Source: WQUF01 sp031549885 (lineage in GTDB: Bacteria; Bacillota; Clostridia; Clostridiales; Clostridiaceae). From it: a stretch of 64,000 nucleotides of DNA. Below are positions 43,073-51,239 of this stretch, one piece after another. The position numbers and the translations under genes are program-made. Under the pieces are notes generated by a model. That model was not told the origin of the DNA and did no database searches. It worked only from the letters and a program-made list of their open reading frames with translations. Where the stretch lies: assembly GCA_031549885.1 (NCBI GenBank), contig JAVBPD010000006.1, forward strand, positions 1 to 64,000. The letters are read 5' to 3'. The stretch's first letter is position 1. Each line of letters begins with the position of its first letter.

Positions 43073-44563
43073 ATGTCACAATACTTAATGGCTTTTGACC
43101 AAGGGACTACAAGTTCTAGATGTATTTTATTCAATGAAAAGAGTGAGATCATTAGTGTTGCTCAAAAAGAATTCACACAAATTTATCCAAAAGCTGGCTG
43201 GGTTGAACATGATCCTATGGAGATATGGTCAAGCCAAGTAGGTGTAGCAGCTGAAGCTATGGCACGCATAGGAGCTAAAGCATCTGATATTTCTGCAATA
43301 GGAATTACTAACCAAAGAGAGACTACAGTTGTGTGGGAAAAAAGCACAGGAAAACCTGTTTACAATGCAATTGTTTGGCAATGTAGAAGAACTTCAGAAT
43401 ACTGTGATGAGCTTAAAGCATCAGGTTTTGATAAAGCAATTAAAGAAAAAACAGGACTTGTTGTAGACGCATACTTTTCAGGTACAAAAGTTAGATGGAT
43501 ATTAGAAAACGTTCCTGGTGCTAGAGAAAAAGCAGAAAATGGAGAGCTTTTATTTGGTACAATAGATACATGGTTAATTTGGAATTTAACTAAAGGAAAA
43601 GTACATGTTACAGATTATTCAAATGCTTCAAGGACTTTATTATTTAATATACATACTTTAGAATGGGATAAAGAAATATTAGAAAAATTAAATATTCCAG
43701 AAAGTATGCTTCCAGAAGTTAGACCATCTAGTTATCATTATGGTGATGCTTGTATTGACATGTTTAATGGGACTATTCCAATTGCAGGTATTGCAGGAGA
43801 CCAACAAGCTGCTCTCTTTGGCCAATGCTGCTTTGAAGAAGGAATGGTTAAAAACACATATGGAACTGGATGCTTTATACTCATGAACACTGGGGAAAAA
43901 GCAGTTGAATCTAAAAATGGATTATTGACTACTATAGCTTGGGGGCTTGATGGAAAAGTTGAATATGCATTAGAGGGAAGTGTTTTCATAGCTGGTGCTG
44001 CTATTCAATGGCTTCGTGATGGTCTTAGATTGATAGATAATGCTGCATTTACAGAAGCTTATGCAAATAAAGTTGAAGATTCTAATGGAGTTTATGTAGT
44101 TCCTGCATTTGTAGGACTTGGAGCACCTTATTGGGATCAATATGCTAGAGGAGCTATATTAGGCTTAACACGTGGAGTTGAAAAAGAGCACTTTATAAGG
44201 GCTACAGTTGAGTCACTTGCTTATCAAAGCAATGACGTAATAAAAGCAATGAAAGTAGATGCAGGAGTTGATATAAAACAAATAAGAGTTGATGGCGGAG
44301 CATGTGCTAATAACTTCTTAATGCAATTCCAAGCAGATATTTTAGATGTTGAAGTAATTAGACCATCAATTATTGAAAGTACTGCTCTTGGTGCTGTTTA
44401 TCTAGCAGGACTTGCTGTGGGATATTTTAAAGATAAAGAGGAAATTGCTAAAAATGCAAGCGTAGATAGAATATTTACTCCTAATATGGATAAAGAAAAA
44501 CGTGAAAAACTTATAGCAGGATGGAATGAAGCAGTTAAAAGGACATTTGGTTGGGCAAAATAA
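43073..44563 (+). CDS. glpK: Glycerol kinase
   Basis: 496-residue FGGY kinase. It has AFDQGTTSSRC (about 7-17, ATP phosphate loop), HDPMEIW (about 46-52), ITNQRETTV, the GIAGDQQAALFGQ segment (about 238-250), TYGTGCF (about 262-268) and the C-terminal VDGGACANNFLMQFQADI signature (about 405-422). It phosphorylates glycerol to glycerol 3-phosphate, the inducer sensed by GlpP and substrate of the dehydrogenase upstream. An AGGAGG lies 8 bases before the ATG. About 100 bp separate it from glpP, including a weak AT-rich dyad near 43015-43048. No glpF facilitator gene is seen. Confidence 0.96.
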   Translation: MSQYLMAFDQGTTSSRCILFNEKSEIISVAQKEFTQIYPKAGWVEHDPMEIWSSQVGVAAEAMARIGAKASDISAIGITNQRETTVVWEKSTGKPVYNAIVWQCRRTSEYCDELKASGFDKAIKEKTGLVVDAYFSGTKVRWILENVPGAREKAENGELLFGTIDTWLIWNLTKGKVHVTDYSNASRTLLFNIHTLEWDKEILEKLNIPESMLPEVRPSSYHYGDACIDMFNGTIPIAGIAGDQQAALFGQCCFEEGMVKNTYGTGCFILMNTGEKAVESKNGLLTTIAWGLDGKVEYALEGSVFIAGAAIQWLRDGLRLIDNAAFTEAYANKVEDSNGVYVVPAFVGLGAPYWDQYARGAILGLTRGVEKEHFIRATVESLAYQSNDVIKAMKVDAGVDIKQIRVDGGACANNFLMQFQADILDVEVIRPSIIESTALGAVYLAGLAVGYFKDKEEIAKNASVDRIFTPNMDKEKREKLIAGWNEAVKRTFGWAK

Positions 44564-44573
44564 GCCTTAAATT

Positions 44574-44602
44574 TATAGCCACTTCTAAACGAAGTGGCTA
44601 TA
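44574..44602. terminator. Bidirectional terminator between glpK and dhaM
   Basis: TATAGCCACTTC and GAAGTGGCTATA pair perfectly over 12 bp around a 5-base loop between convergent genes. Confidence 0.85.
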
Positions 44603-44603
44603 T

Positions 44604-44993
44604 TTATTGTATTTTTCCTAATTTTAAAGATCTAAGCTTTTTTACTATATTATCAATACTTTCTCCAATTTCTATGGCAACTGCCGCTTCAATAGCACCT
44701 TCAACAAAAGCTGCATCAACAATTTTAATCTTTTCTTTTTCTTCATCTAAAAGTTCATCAATTATTGTTTCCATGGTCATAATTGTGCTTCCAAGGTCAA
44801 ATAGAACAATAGCTTCCCCTAATTTAAGGGAATCATAGGTGGCATTTTTCATAGAAGTATAATCAGATCCAATGTCACCGTCTGCGGTTCCACCAATTGC
44901 ATATATATTTACATCCTTAACCATTTGACTTAGTAAATCTTTAATACCATCTACGATTTTAAAGCTATGAGAAAGTAAAATTAATGAAATCAT
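44604..44993 (-). CDS. dhaM: PTS-dependent dihydroxyacetone kinase phosphotransferase subunit DhaM
   Basis: 129-residue EIIA-man-like domain: it begins ISLILLSHS with the phospho-accepting His at about residue 9, followed by IYAIGGTADGDIGSD (about 31-45). It takes phosphate from HPr and passes it to ADP bound on DhaL. The protein is the short, single-domain Gram-positive form without fused HPr/EI domains. Its start overlaps dhaL by 4 bases. Last gene of dhaKLM. Confidence 0.92.
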   Translation of the reverse strand: MISLILLSHSFKIVDGIKDLLSQMVKDVNIYAIGGTADGDIGSDYTSMKNATYDSLKLGEAIVLFDLGSTIMTMETIIDELLDEEKEKIKIVDAAFVEGAIEAAVAIEIGESIDNIVKKLRSLKLGKIQ

Positions 44994-45631
44994 ACATTTT
45001 TACCATTAAAAAATGAATAAAGTGATTCTAACATAAAGTAGCTCGACATAGCACCAGGATCAATATGACCAATGCTTCTTTCACCTAAATAAGAAGCTCT
45101 TCCTTTTGTTGCAACAATTGTTTTAGTAAATTCACATCTTTCATTAGCAATTTCAGTGGCATGTTTAAGTGCAGATAAAAAGTCTTCATTTTTATCTAAA
45201 GAATCCCTAAAGGATTTTGAAATAGGAATTAAAACATCGAGCATAGTTTTCTCATTTATATCGCTTTTCCCTCTGGCTTTAACTCCATTAACTGCAGCAT
45301 CAAGCATGTCACAAAAATCTTTAAAATCAATTGTTTCCATGTCTTTAGAAAATGTACCAGCTTTTAAAAAGAAAGATCCATATAAAGGTCCAGATGCTCC
45401 ACCTACAGTTGAAATAAGTTCCATAGCTACGGTTTTTAAAACATCACCAACATTTTTAAACTCTGAAGCTTTAAGCTTTTCTGAAACCTTTTTAAAGCCT
45501 TTGTTTAAATTTGAACCATGGTCGCCATCTCCAATTGCAGAATCAAGTTCAGTTAAATAATCTTTATTTTTTTCAATATTCTCTGATATATTAAGTATTA
45601 TGGACTTTACAGTTTCGCTGTTTACAGTCAT
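44990..45631 (-). CDS. dhaL: Dihydroxyacetone kinase subunit DhaL
   Basis: 213-residue helical-barrel subunit that holds ADP/ATP through magnesium. The signature AIGDGDHGSNLNKGF (about 27-41) supplies the Asp ligands, and TVGGASGPLYGSFF (about 75-88) and GRASYLGERSIGHIDPGA (about 177-194) complete the site. It lies between dhaK (15 bp upstream) and dhaM (4-bp overlap). Confidence 0.95.
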   Translation of the reverse strand: MTVNSETVKSIILNISENIEKNKDYLTELDSAIGDGDHGSNLNKGFKKVSEKLKASEFKNVGDVLKTVAMELISTVGGASGPLYGSFFLKAGTFSKDMETIDFKDFCDMLDAAVNGVKARGKSDINEKTMLDVLIPISKSFRDSLDKNEDFLSALKHATEIANERCEFTKTIVATKGRASYLGERSIGHIDPGAMSSYFMLESLYSFFNGKNV

Positions 45632-45646
45632 ATTAAAAAAATCTCC

Positions 45647-46642
45647 TTAAAATTGTTTAAAAGCTATAGTATTTGCTTTAGCATCGAATAAATCCTTTAA
45701 TTCATCATCAAGCTTTAACACAGATATAGAAAATCCAGCCATTTCTATTGATGTCATATATTCTCCAACTAAAGTTTTATGGATTTTAATTGACTTTTCA
45801 TCTAAAATTTCATGAACTCTTTTATTTACAACAAAAAGTTCCATAAGTGGAGTTGCACCTAAACCGTTAACGAGAACACAAACCTCATCATTGTCGCTAA
45901 AATTTAAATCAGATAAAATTTTACCCATTAAAATATCTGTTATTTCATCTGCAGTTTTTAATTCACCTTTTTTAACTCCAGGCTCTCCGTGTATTCCCAT
46001 TCCAATTTCCATTTCATTTTCATCTAAAATAAAATTAGGTTTTCCGGCTTCAGGAACAATACAAGGAGCAAGTGCAATTCCCATGCTGCGAACATTTTTA
46101 ATGACTTTTTCAGCAGTTTCCTTAACTTCTTTAAGGGTGGCTCCTGTTTCAGCTTTAGCTCCAGCTATTTTGTGTAATAGTACAGTACCAGCAATTCCTC
46201 TTCTTCCAACAGTATATAAGCTATTTTCAACAGCTACATCATCATCTATAACTACTTTATCAACTTCAATTCCTTCAGCTTCTGCAAGTTCCATTGCCAT
46301 TTCAAAATTCATAACATCTCCAGTGTAATTTTTAATTATGCATAGAACACCAGAGCCTCCATCAACTTTTTTTATTGCCTCAAAAATTTGATCAGGAGTA
46401 GGAGAAGTAAAAACAGATCCACATACAGCTGCATCAAGCATGCCTTCACCAACAAAACCAGCATGAGAAGGTTCGTGACCAGAGCCACCACCGCTTACTA
46501 AAGCTACTTTTAAAGATTTTTTGTTTTTCCTGACAATTACGTCAAATCCTTCGATTCTTTCGATGTCGTCTGGATAAGCATAGGACAAACCTTTAAGCAT
46601 TTCATCTACTACATTTTTGGGATCATTTAAAACTTTTTTCAT
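45647..46642 (-). CDS. dhaK: Dihydroxyacetone kinase subunit DhaK
   Basis: 331 residues. The dihydroxyacetone-binding domain has SGGGSGHEPSHAGFVG (about 50-65), CGSVFTSPTPDQI (about 75-87) and IKNYTGDVMNFEMA; the covalent hemiaminal His lies in GMGIHGEPGV (about 215-224). It forms the dhaKLM kinase with the downstream subunits, converting dihydroxyacetone to its phosphate. Its location convergent to the glp genes gives the locus two routes from glycerol to triose phosphate, although no glycerol dehydrogenase is seen here. Confidence 0.95.
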   Translation of the reverse strand: MKKVLNDPKNVVDEMLKGLSYAYPDDIERIEGFDVIVRKNKKSLKVALVSGGGSGHEPSHAGFVGEGMLDAAVCGSVFTSPTPDQIFEAIKKVDGGSGVLCIIKNYTGDVMNFEMAMELAEAEGIEVDKVVIDDDVAVENSLYTVGRRGIAGTVLLHKIAGAKAETGATLKEVKETAEKVIKNVRSMGIALAPCIVPEAGKPNFILDENEMEIGMGIHGEPGVKKGELKTADEITDILMGKILSDLNFSDNDEVCVLVNGLGATPLMELFVVNKRVHEILDEKSIKIHKTLVGEYMTSIEMAGFSISVLKLDDELKDLFDAKANTIAFKQF

Positions 46643-46674
46643 AATGCAAAACTCCTTTATAATAAAATAAAATG

Positions 46675-46710
46675 AGCCAAAGCATAAAGAAATACCTAAA
46701 TGCCCTGGCT
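46675..46710 (-). promoter_or_regulatory. Leader hairpin upstream of dhaK
   Basis: On the minus strand AGCCAGGGCAT pairs with ATGCTTTGGCT (11 bp, two G-U) around a 14-base loop, followed by T-rich DNA and then the dhaK ribosome binding site. It looks like a leader terminator or antiterminator target rather than an end-of-gene terminator, because no gene precedes it on that strand. Confidence 0.5.
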
Positions 46711-46817
46711 ACTCAAAAACTCTATGCCTGAAGTATTATAAATTTATATTAACACATTTTAATTTAGTTGACAATTAAATTTAAGTATCGTATCCTAATG
46801 TATATAAAATATTGATC

Positions 46818-47030
46818 AATGAAGAGAATAGTAATTTATGATTTTATTTAAGCGAGCAGGGTATGGTGTGAGCCTGTATTAAAATATAAATGAAAAGAGT
46901 CTCTGAGATGCTATTAGCTTTTTGCGACCTAGCGGCATTTATGCCTTAAAATTTAAGTGGACTTTAGTCAATTAGAGTGGTACCGCGGAATTTTTCGTCT
47001 CTTAATATTTTTTAAGAGGCTTTTTTATTT
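46818..47030 (+). ncRNA. T-box leader riboswitch of argS
   Basis: The T-box sequence AGAGTGGTACCGCGG (46974-46988) is followed by a terminator hairpin (GTCTCTT 46997-47003 with AAGAGGC 47014-47020, then TTTTTT) 27 bases before the argS ribosome site. Upstream, GAAGAGAATAGTAA (46821-46834) matches the conserved Stem I base. An AGA triplet at 46896-46898 lies where a specifier codon would be and fits arginine, though I infer this from position only. Uncharged tRNA-Arg should stabilise the antiterminator and switch argS on. Confidence 0.9.
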
Positions 47031-47046
47031 TTAAAAGGAGGAAAAA

Positions 47047-48735
47047 ATGGACTATAAATTAATTTTTGCAGATGAATTAGAAAATCATACAAACTTAAAC
47101 AAAGAAGATATACTAAACTTAATTGAAATACCTCCAAGGGAGGAAATGGGAGATTTTGCCTTTCCATGCTTTAAACTATCAAAAGAGATGAAAAAAGCTC
47201 CTAACATTATAGCACAGGATATAAAAGAAAAAATAAATAATGAGGTTTTTGAAAAAAAAGAAGCATTAGGCCCATACATTAATGTATTTATTAAAAAATC
47301 CGTTTTAATAAAAAATACTATAGAAGAAATATTGACTCAAAAAGAAAACTATGGAAATTCTAGCATTGGAGAAAATAAAAATATACCAATAGATTTTTCA
47401 TCTCCAAATATTGCAAAGCCTTTTCATTTAGGTCATCTTTCAACAACTGTCCTTGGGGCTTCAATATATAGAATTTACAAAGCTTTAGGGTACAATCCAA
47501 TTGCTATAAATCACTTAGGAGATTGGGGAACACAATTTGGAAAATTAATATATGCCTATAACCACTGGGTGGATGAGGAAGCTTTAAATAATGATCCAAT
47601 AAAGGAGCTTTTAAGAATTTATGTTAAATTCCATGAAGAAGCAGAAAAGGACCCATCTCTTGATGATGCAGCAAGAAAGCATTTTAAAAACCTTGAAGAT
47701 GGAAACGAAGACGAAACTAAGCTTTGGAAGAGATTTACTGAGCTTTCTTTAAAGGAGTTTAAAAAGATTTATGACAGAATTGGTGTAAAGTTTGATTATT
47801 ATCAAGGAGAAAGCTTTTACAATGATAAAATGGATAAAACCATAAAGGAGCTTTCAGAAAAAGGATTATTAACGCAGTCTCAAGGAGCTGTTGTGGTAAA
47901 TTTAGAAGAATACAACATGCCACCTTGCATCATAAAAAAAGCAGATGGTGCCACAATTTACGCAACCCGTGATTTAACGGCTGCAGAATATAGATATGAA
48001 AAATTTAAATTTTACAAATCCTTATATGTAGTTGCCATAGATCAAGCTCTTCACTTTAAGCAAGTTTTTAAAACATTAGAATTAATGGGATATTCCTTTG
48101 CAAAAGATTGTATACATGTTGGTTATGGACTTGTAAGGTTTGCAGATAGAAAGCTTTCTACAAGAAAAGGAGAGGTTGTTTTTCTTGAGGAATTATTTAA
48201 TGATGCCGTTAAAAGAGCAAGTGAAATAATTAAAGAAAAGAACCCCAATCTTTCAAATAAAGAAGAAGTAGCTGAGAAAGTTGGAGTTGGCGCAATTATT
48301 TTCACATATTTAAAAAATAGCAAAGAAAAAGATATTATAATAGATTGGAATGAAATGCTATCATTTGAAGGAGAAACAGGGCCTTATGTTCAATATGCTT
48401 ATGCAAGAGGAAATTCTATTTTAGAAAAAGCAGGAGATTTAAAACAAGATGTGGATTATGAATTGTTAAATACAAATGAAGAAATTCAGCTTATAAAAAC
48501 ATTATCTAGCTTTAATAAAACTTTAATAGAAGCTATGGATAGACTTGAACCATTTGTAGTTACTAGATATGCTATAGATGTTGCGAAAAAATTTAATAAA
48601 TTTTATAGTTCATGTGCTATACTAAATTCAGAAGATAATATTAAATATGCTAGGTTGATGCTTGTAAAAGCTTGCAATCAAGTTATAAAAAATGCTTTAT
48701 CAATTATTGGAGTGGAAGTTGTTCCAAAAATGTAA
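47047..48735 (+). CDS. argS: Arginyl-tRNA synthetase
   Basis: 562-residue class I synthetase. The N-terminal Add-1 domain (about 1-110) leads to the HIGH-like motif FHLGHLSTT (about 126-134). Further motifs are NHLGDWGTQFGKLI (about 156-169) and the KMSKS-equivalent KLSTRKGEVV (about 371-380), followed by the DALR anticodon-binding domain at the C-terminus. It charges tRNA-Arg. AAGGAGG precedes the ATG and a T-box controls transcription. DUF503 follows 18 bases downstream. Confidence 0.96.
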   Translation: MDYKLIFADELENHTNLNKEDILNLIEIPPREEMGDFAFPCFKLSKEMKKAPNIIAQDIKEKINNEVFEKKEALGPYINVFIKKSVLIKNTIEEILTQKENYGNSSIGENKNIPIDFSSPNIAKPFHLGHLSTTVLGASIYRIYKALGYNPIAINHLGDWGTQFGKLIYAYNHWVDEEALNNDPIKELLRIYVKFHEEAEKDPSLDDAARKHFKNLEDGNEDETKLWKRFTELSLKEFKKIYDRIGVKFDYYQGESFYNDKMDKTIKELSEKGLLTQSQGAVVVNLEEYNMPPCIIKKADGATIYATRDLTAAEYRYEKFKFYKSLYVVAIDQALHFKQVFKTLELMGYSFAKDCIHVGYGLVRFADRKLSTRKGEVVFLEELFNDAVKRASEIIKEKNPNLSNKEEVAEKVGVGAIIFTYLKNSKEKDIIIDWNEMLSFEGETGPYVQYAYARGNSILEKAGDLKQDVDYELLNTNEEIQLIKTLSSFNKTLIEAMDRLEPFVVTRYAIDVAKKFNKFYSSCAILNSEDNIKYARLMLVKACNQVIKNALSIIGVEVVPKM

Positions 48736-48752
48736 GCAAAAAAGGTGATTTT

Positions 48753-49037
48753 ATGGTCATTGGAGTTTTAATGTTTAAATTATATTTAGCTGAAGCCTTT
48801 TCACTTAAAGATAAAAGGCAAATTATAAAGAGTTTAAATGAAAGGCTAAGAAATAGATTTAATGTTTCTGTAGCTGAAACTGGCTTAAATGATATATGGA
48901 AAAATGCTCAAATATCAGTAGTATGCGTTTCAAATGATTCTATCAATGTAGATAGCATGCTTTCAAAAGTTGTGAACTTTTTAGAAAATGATGGTAGATT
49001 TATAATTGAGGATTATTCTATAGAGAAGATACATTAA
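48753..49037 (+). CDS. DUF503 (YlxP-like) protein
   Basis: 94 residues. It begins VIGVLMFKLYLAEAFSLKDKR and has RLRNRFNVSVAETG, the DUF503 hallmarks. Bacillus YlxP is encoded near rbfA and may act in ribosome assembly, but the role is not settled. The ATG at 48753 follows AAAGGTGATT; the longer frame lies inside argS. It is probably cotranscribed with argS. Confidence 0.85.
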   Translation: MVIGVLMFKLYLAEAFSLKDKRQIIKSLNERLRNRFNVSVAETGLNDIWKNAQISVVCVSNDSINVDSMLSKVVNFLENDGRFIIEDYSIEKIH

Positions 49038-49066
49038 AGGGTTCAGACTGTTCTGAACCTTTTTAA
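49036..49066 (+). terminator. Terminator after DUF503
   Basis: GGTTCAG and CTGAACC plus flanking A-U/G-U pairs form the stem around a 6-base loop, with a T-run after it. Confidence 0.75.
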
Positions 49067-49198
49067 ATTTTTAATTTTTATAAATAAATTGATTTTTTAA
49101 TTCAGTTTAGTATAATAATATATATAGGTTGAAATAAAAACCAAAAAAGTGTATAATTTGTGTAAACCTTTAAAAAAAAGATAGGGGTGTTATAAATA

Positions 49199-49615
49199 AT
49201 GGTGCATTTAATCATAGGTGAAAGAGGTAGTGGAAAATCAAAACAAATTATTGAGATGGCAAACCAAAAGGTGGAAAATTGCAGTGGTGACATTGTGTTT
49301 ATTGATGATGATAATAGACCAATGCACGAAATTCATAGAAACATTAGGTTTGTCACTACAAAAGAATATGACATAGTAAATTCTAGTAATTTCTATGGAT
49401 TTCTTTGTGGAATCATGTCTCAAAACTATGACATTCAATATATTTTTGTTGATGGTATCTCTAATATTATTGAAAATGAGAATTTAAAAGATATGGACTG
49501 TCTATTTTCAAAGCTTGAAGAAATTGCAAAAAAATATAGTATAGAATTTTATATAAGTGCCAATGCTACGGAGGTCATTCCTGAGTTTATGAGTAAATTT
49601 ATTTATAAGCCATAG
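49199..49615 (+). CDS. Small P-loop ATPase-like protein
   Basis: 138 residues. The Walker A motif is GERGSGKSK (about 7-15) and a Walker B-like stretch IQYIFVDGISNI lies near residues 80-91. It is much shorter than most ATPases and lacks obvious partner domains. Comparable small P-loop proteins in Clostridium are annotated as twitching-motility PilT-like, but I would not claim that role. It is monocistronic between terminators; the ATG follows AGGGGTG at long spacing. Confidence 0.65.
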   Translation: MVHLIIGERGSGKSKQIIEMANQKVENCSGDIVFIDDDNRPMHEIHRNIRFVTTKEYDIVNSSNFYGFLCGIMSQNYDIQYIFVDGISNIIENENLKDMDCLFSKLEEIAKKYSIEFYISANATEVIPEFMSKFIYKP

Positions 49616-49674
49616 TGGAAATTTTTAGCAAGCACTTCATTTATTTTTTTGATAAAAAATATTTAAATACAGTT

Positions 49675-49707
49675 AAAAAAGGCTAGAATTATATTTTAGC
49701 CTTTTTT
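49675..49707. terminator. Bidirectional terminator before pepT
   Basis: AAAAAGGCTA and TAGCCTTTTT pair perfectly over 10 bp between two converging genes. Confidence 0.85.
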
Positions 49708-49715
49708 AATTGAAA

Positions 49716-50942
49716 TTAATATACAAACTTTTGAACTAAATTTACAATAACATCTACAGCTTTAACCATTGATTGGATAGGAATATATTCAAATCTTCCA
49801 TGAAAATTTTCGCCACCAGTAAACATATTTGGAGTTGGAATGCCCATATAAGATAAACTTGCACCATCAGTACCACCGCGTATAGGTTGTATTTTTGGAG
49901 TTACACCGCATTCAACCATGGCGCTTTTTAAATTATCTATTAAAAACATTACAGGTTCAATTTTTTCTTTCATGTTAAAATACTGGTCAGATATTGTAAG
50001 CTTAATTAATTCATTATTCATATTGTTATTTATATCTTTTATGATATTTTTTAAAAATACTTTTCTATTTTCAAAATTTTTTATATCAAAGTCTCGAATA
50101 ATTATTTCTACAACTGTCTGTTCACAAGATCCATTTATAGAAGTAACGTGATAAAAGCCTTCATATTTTTCAGTATTTTGTGGAGTTTCATATATTGGAA
50201 GTTTATTTATTAATTCATTGGCAATTAAAATGGAATTAATCATTTTATTTTTAGCAGTACCAGGATGGACGCTTTTTCCCTGAATTGTAACCTTTGCAAA
50301 TGCAGCGTTGAAATTCTCATACTCAATTTCACCAATGGAGCCGCCATCTACTGTGTAAGCATAATCTACATCAAAAATTTTTAAGTTTATATATTTTGTT
50401 CCTCTGCTAATTTCTTCATCAGGAGTAAAACAAATTTTTATATTTCCATGTTTTATTTCAGGATGAGATGTTAAATATTCAACAGCAGTCATTATCTCTG
50501 CTATTCCAGCTTTGTCGTCTGCACCTAAAAGCGTTGTTCCATCAGTTGTAATAAGATCATTTCCAATGTAATTTTTAAGTTCTGGGAATTCTTTAGGAGA
50601 TAAAATTGAGTTTTTTTCCTCATTAAGAATTATGTTATTTCCATCATAATTTTTGATTATTTTAACATTTATATTTTTGCCTTCAGCATCTGGAGATGTA
50701 TCCATATGAGCAACCAACCCGAGAGATTTCCCATTATGATTTTCACAATTTGATGGCAAGGTACCAACTACATACCCATTATCATCTAAACTTACATCCT
50801 TTAAACCTAAAGATATAAGCTCATCTTTAAGTACATTTGCAAGCATAATTTGCCCGTCTGTTGAAGGAACTTTTTCACTTAAGTTATCTGATTTTGTATC
50901 ATATGACACATATTTAAGAAACTTTTCTACAACTTTATACAT
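49716..50942 (-). CDS. pepT: Peptidase T (tripeptide aminopeptidase)
   Basis: 408-residue M20 metallopeptidase that releases the N-terminal residue of tripeptides. Zinc-site residues lie in VAHMDTSP (about 77-84), LLGADDKAGIA (about 137-147), FTPDEEIS (about 172-179), TVDGG (about 193-197) and GGENFHGRFE near the end. The ATG at 50942 is 7 bases after GGAGG; an in-frame TTG further up is too close to that site. It is monocistronic and convergent with the P-loop gene. Confidence 0.94.
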   Translation of the reverse strand: MYKVVEKFLKYVSYDTKSDNLSEKVPSTDGQIMLANVLKDELISLGLKDVSLDDNGYVVGTLPSNCENHNGKSLGLVAHMDTSPDAEGKNINVKIIKNYDGNNIILNEEKNSILSPKEFPELKNYIGNDLITTDGTTLLGADDKAGIAEIMTAVEYLTSHPEIKHGNIKICFTPDEEISRGTKYINLKIFDVDYAYTVDGGSIGEIEYENFNAAFAKVTIQGKSVHPGTAKNKMINSILIANELINKLPIYETPQNTEKYEGFYHVTSINGSCEQTVVEIIIRDFDIKNFENRKVFLKNIIKDINNNMNNELIKLTISDQYFNMKEKIEPVMFLIDNLKSAMVECGVTPKIQPIRGGTDGASLSYMGIPTPNMFTGGENFHGRFEYIPIQSMVKAVDVIVNLVQKFVY

Positions 50943-51239
50943 GTGCAATCCTCCATAAATATAATATATAATTATAACACAGCATAAAATTAAACAAAGA
51001 TATTTTTTTTATTATTTTAAGACTATAATCAATATTAAAACATAATATTTATTATTTAAAAATATTACTTATATTGGGTATAAATAAAAAAACAATATGA
51101 ATTTTGCTTTGCAAACGACAAATATCTTTTGCCATATGTTAAATTTTTGTGTTTTCACCACAATTATTGAAAATGTGGGCTAAATATGCTAAAGTAATTA
51201 ATAACAATTATTATATACTCACTTTTGGAGGAGTAGTGT

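Noticed and set aside
44551..44838. 95-codon plus-strand ORF after glpK
   Set aside because: It starts inside glpK, crosses the terminator and runs antisense to dhaM, which has clear family motifs.
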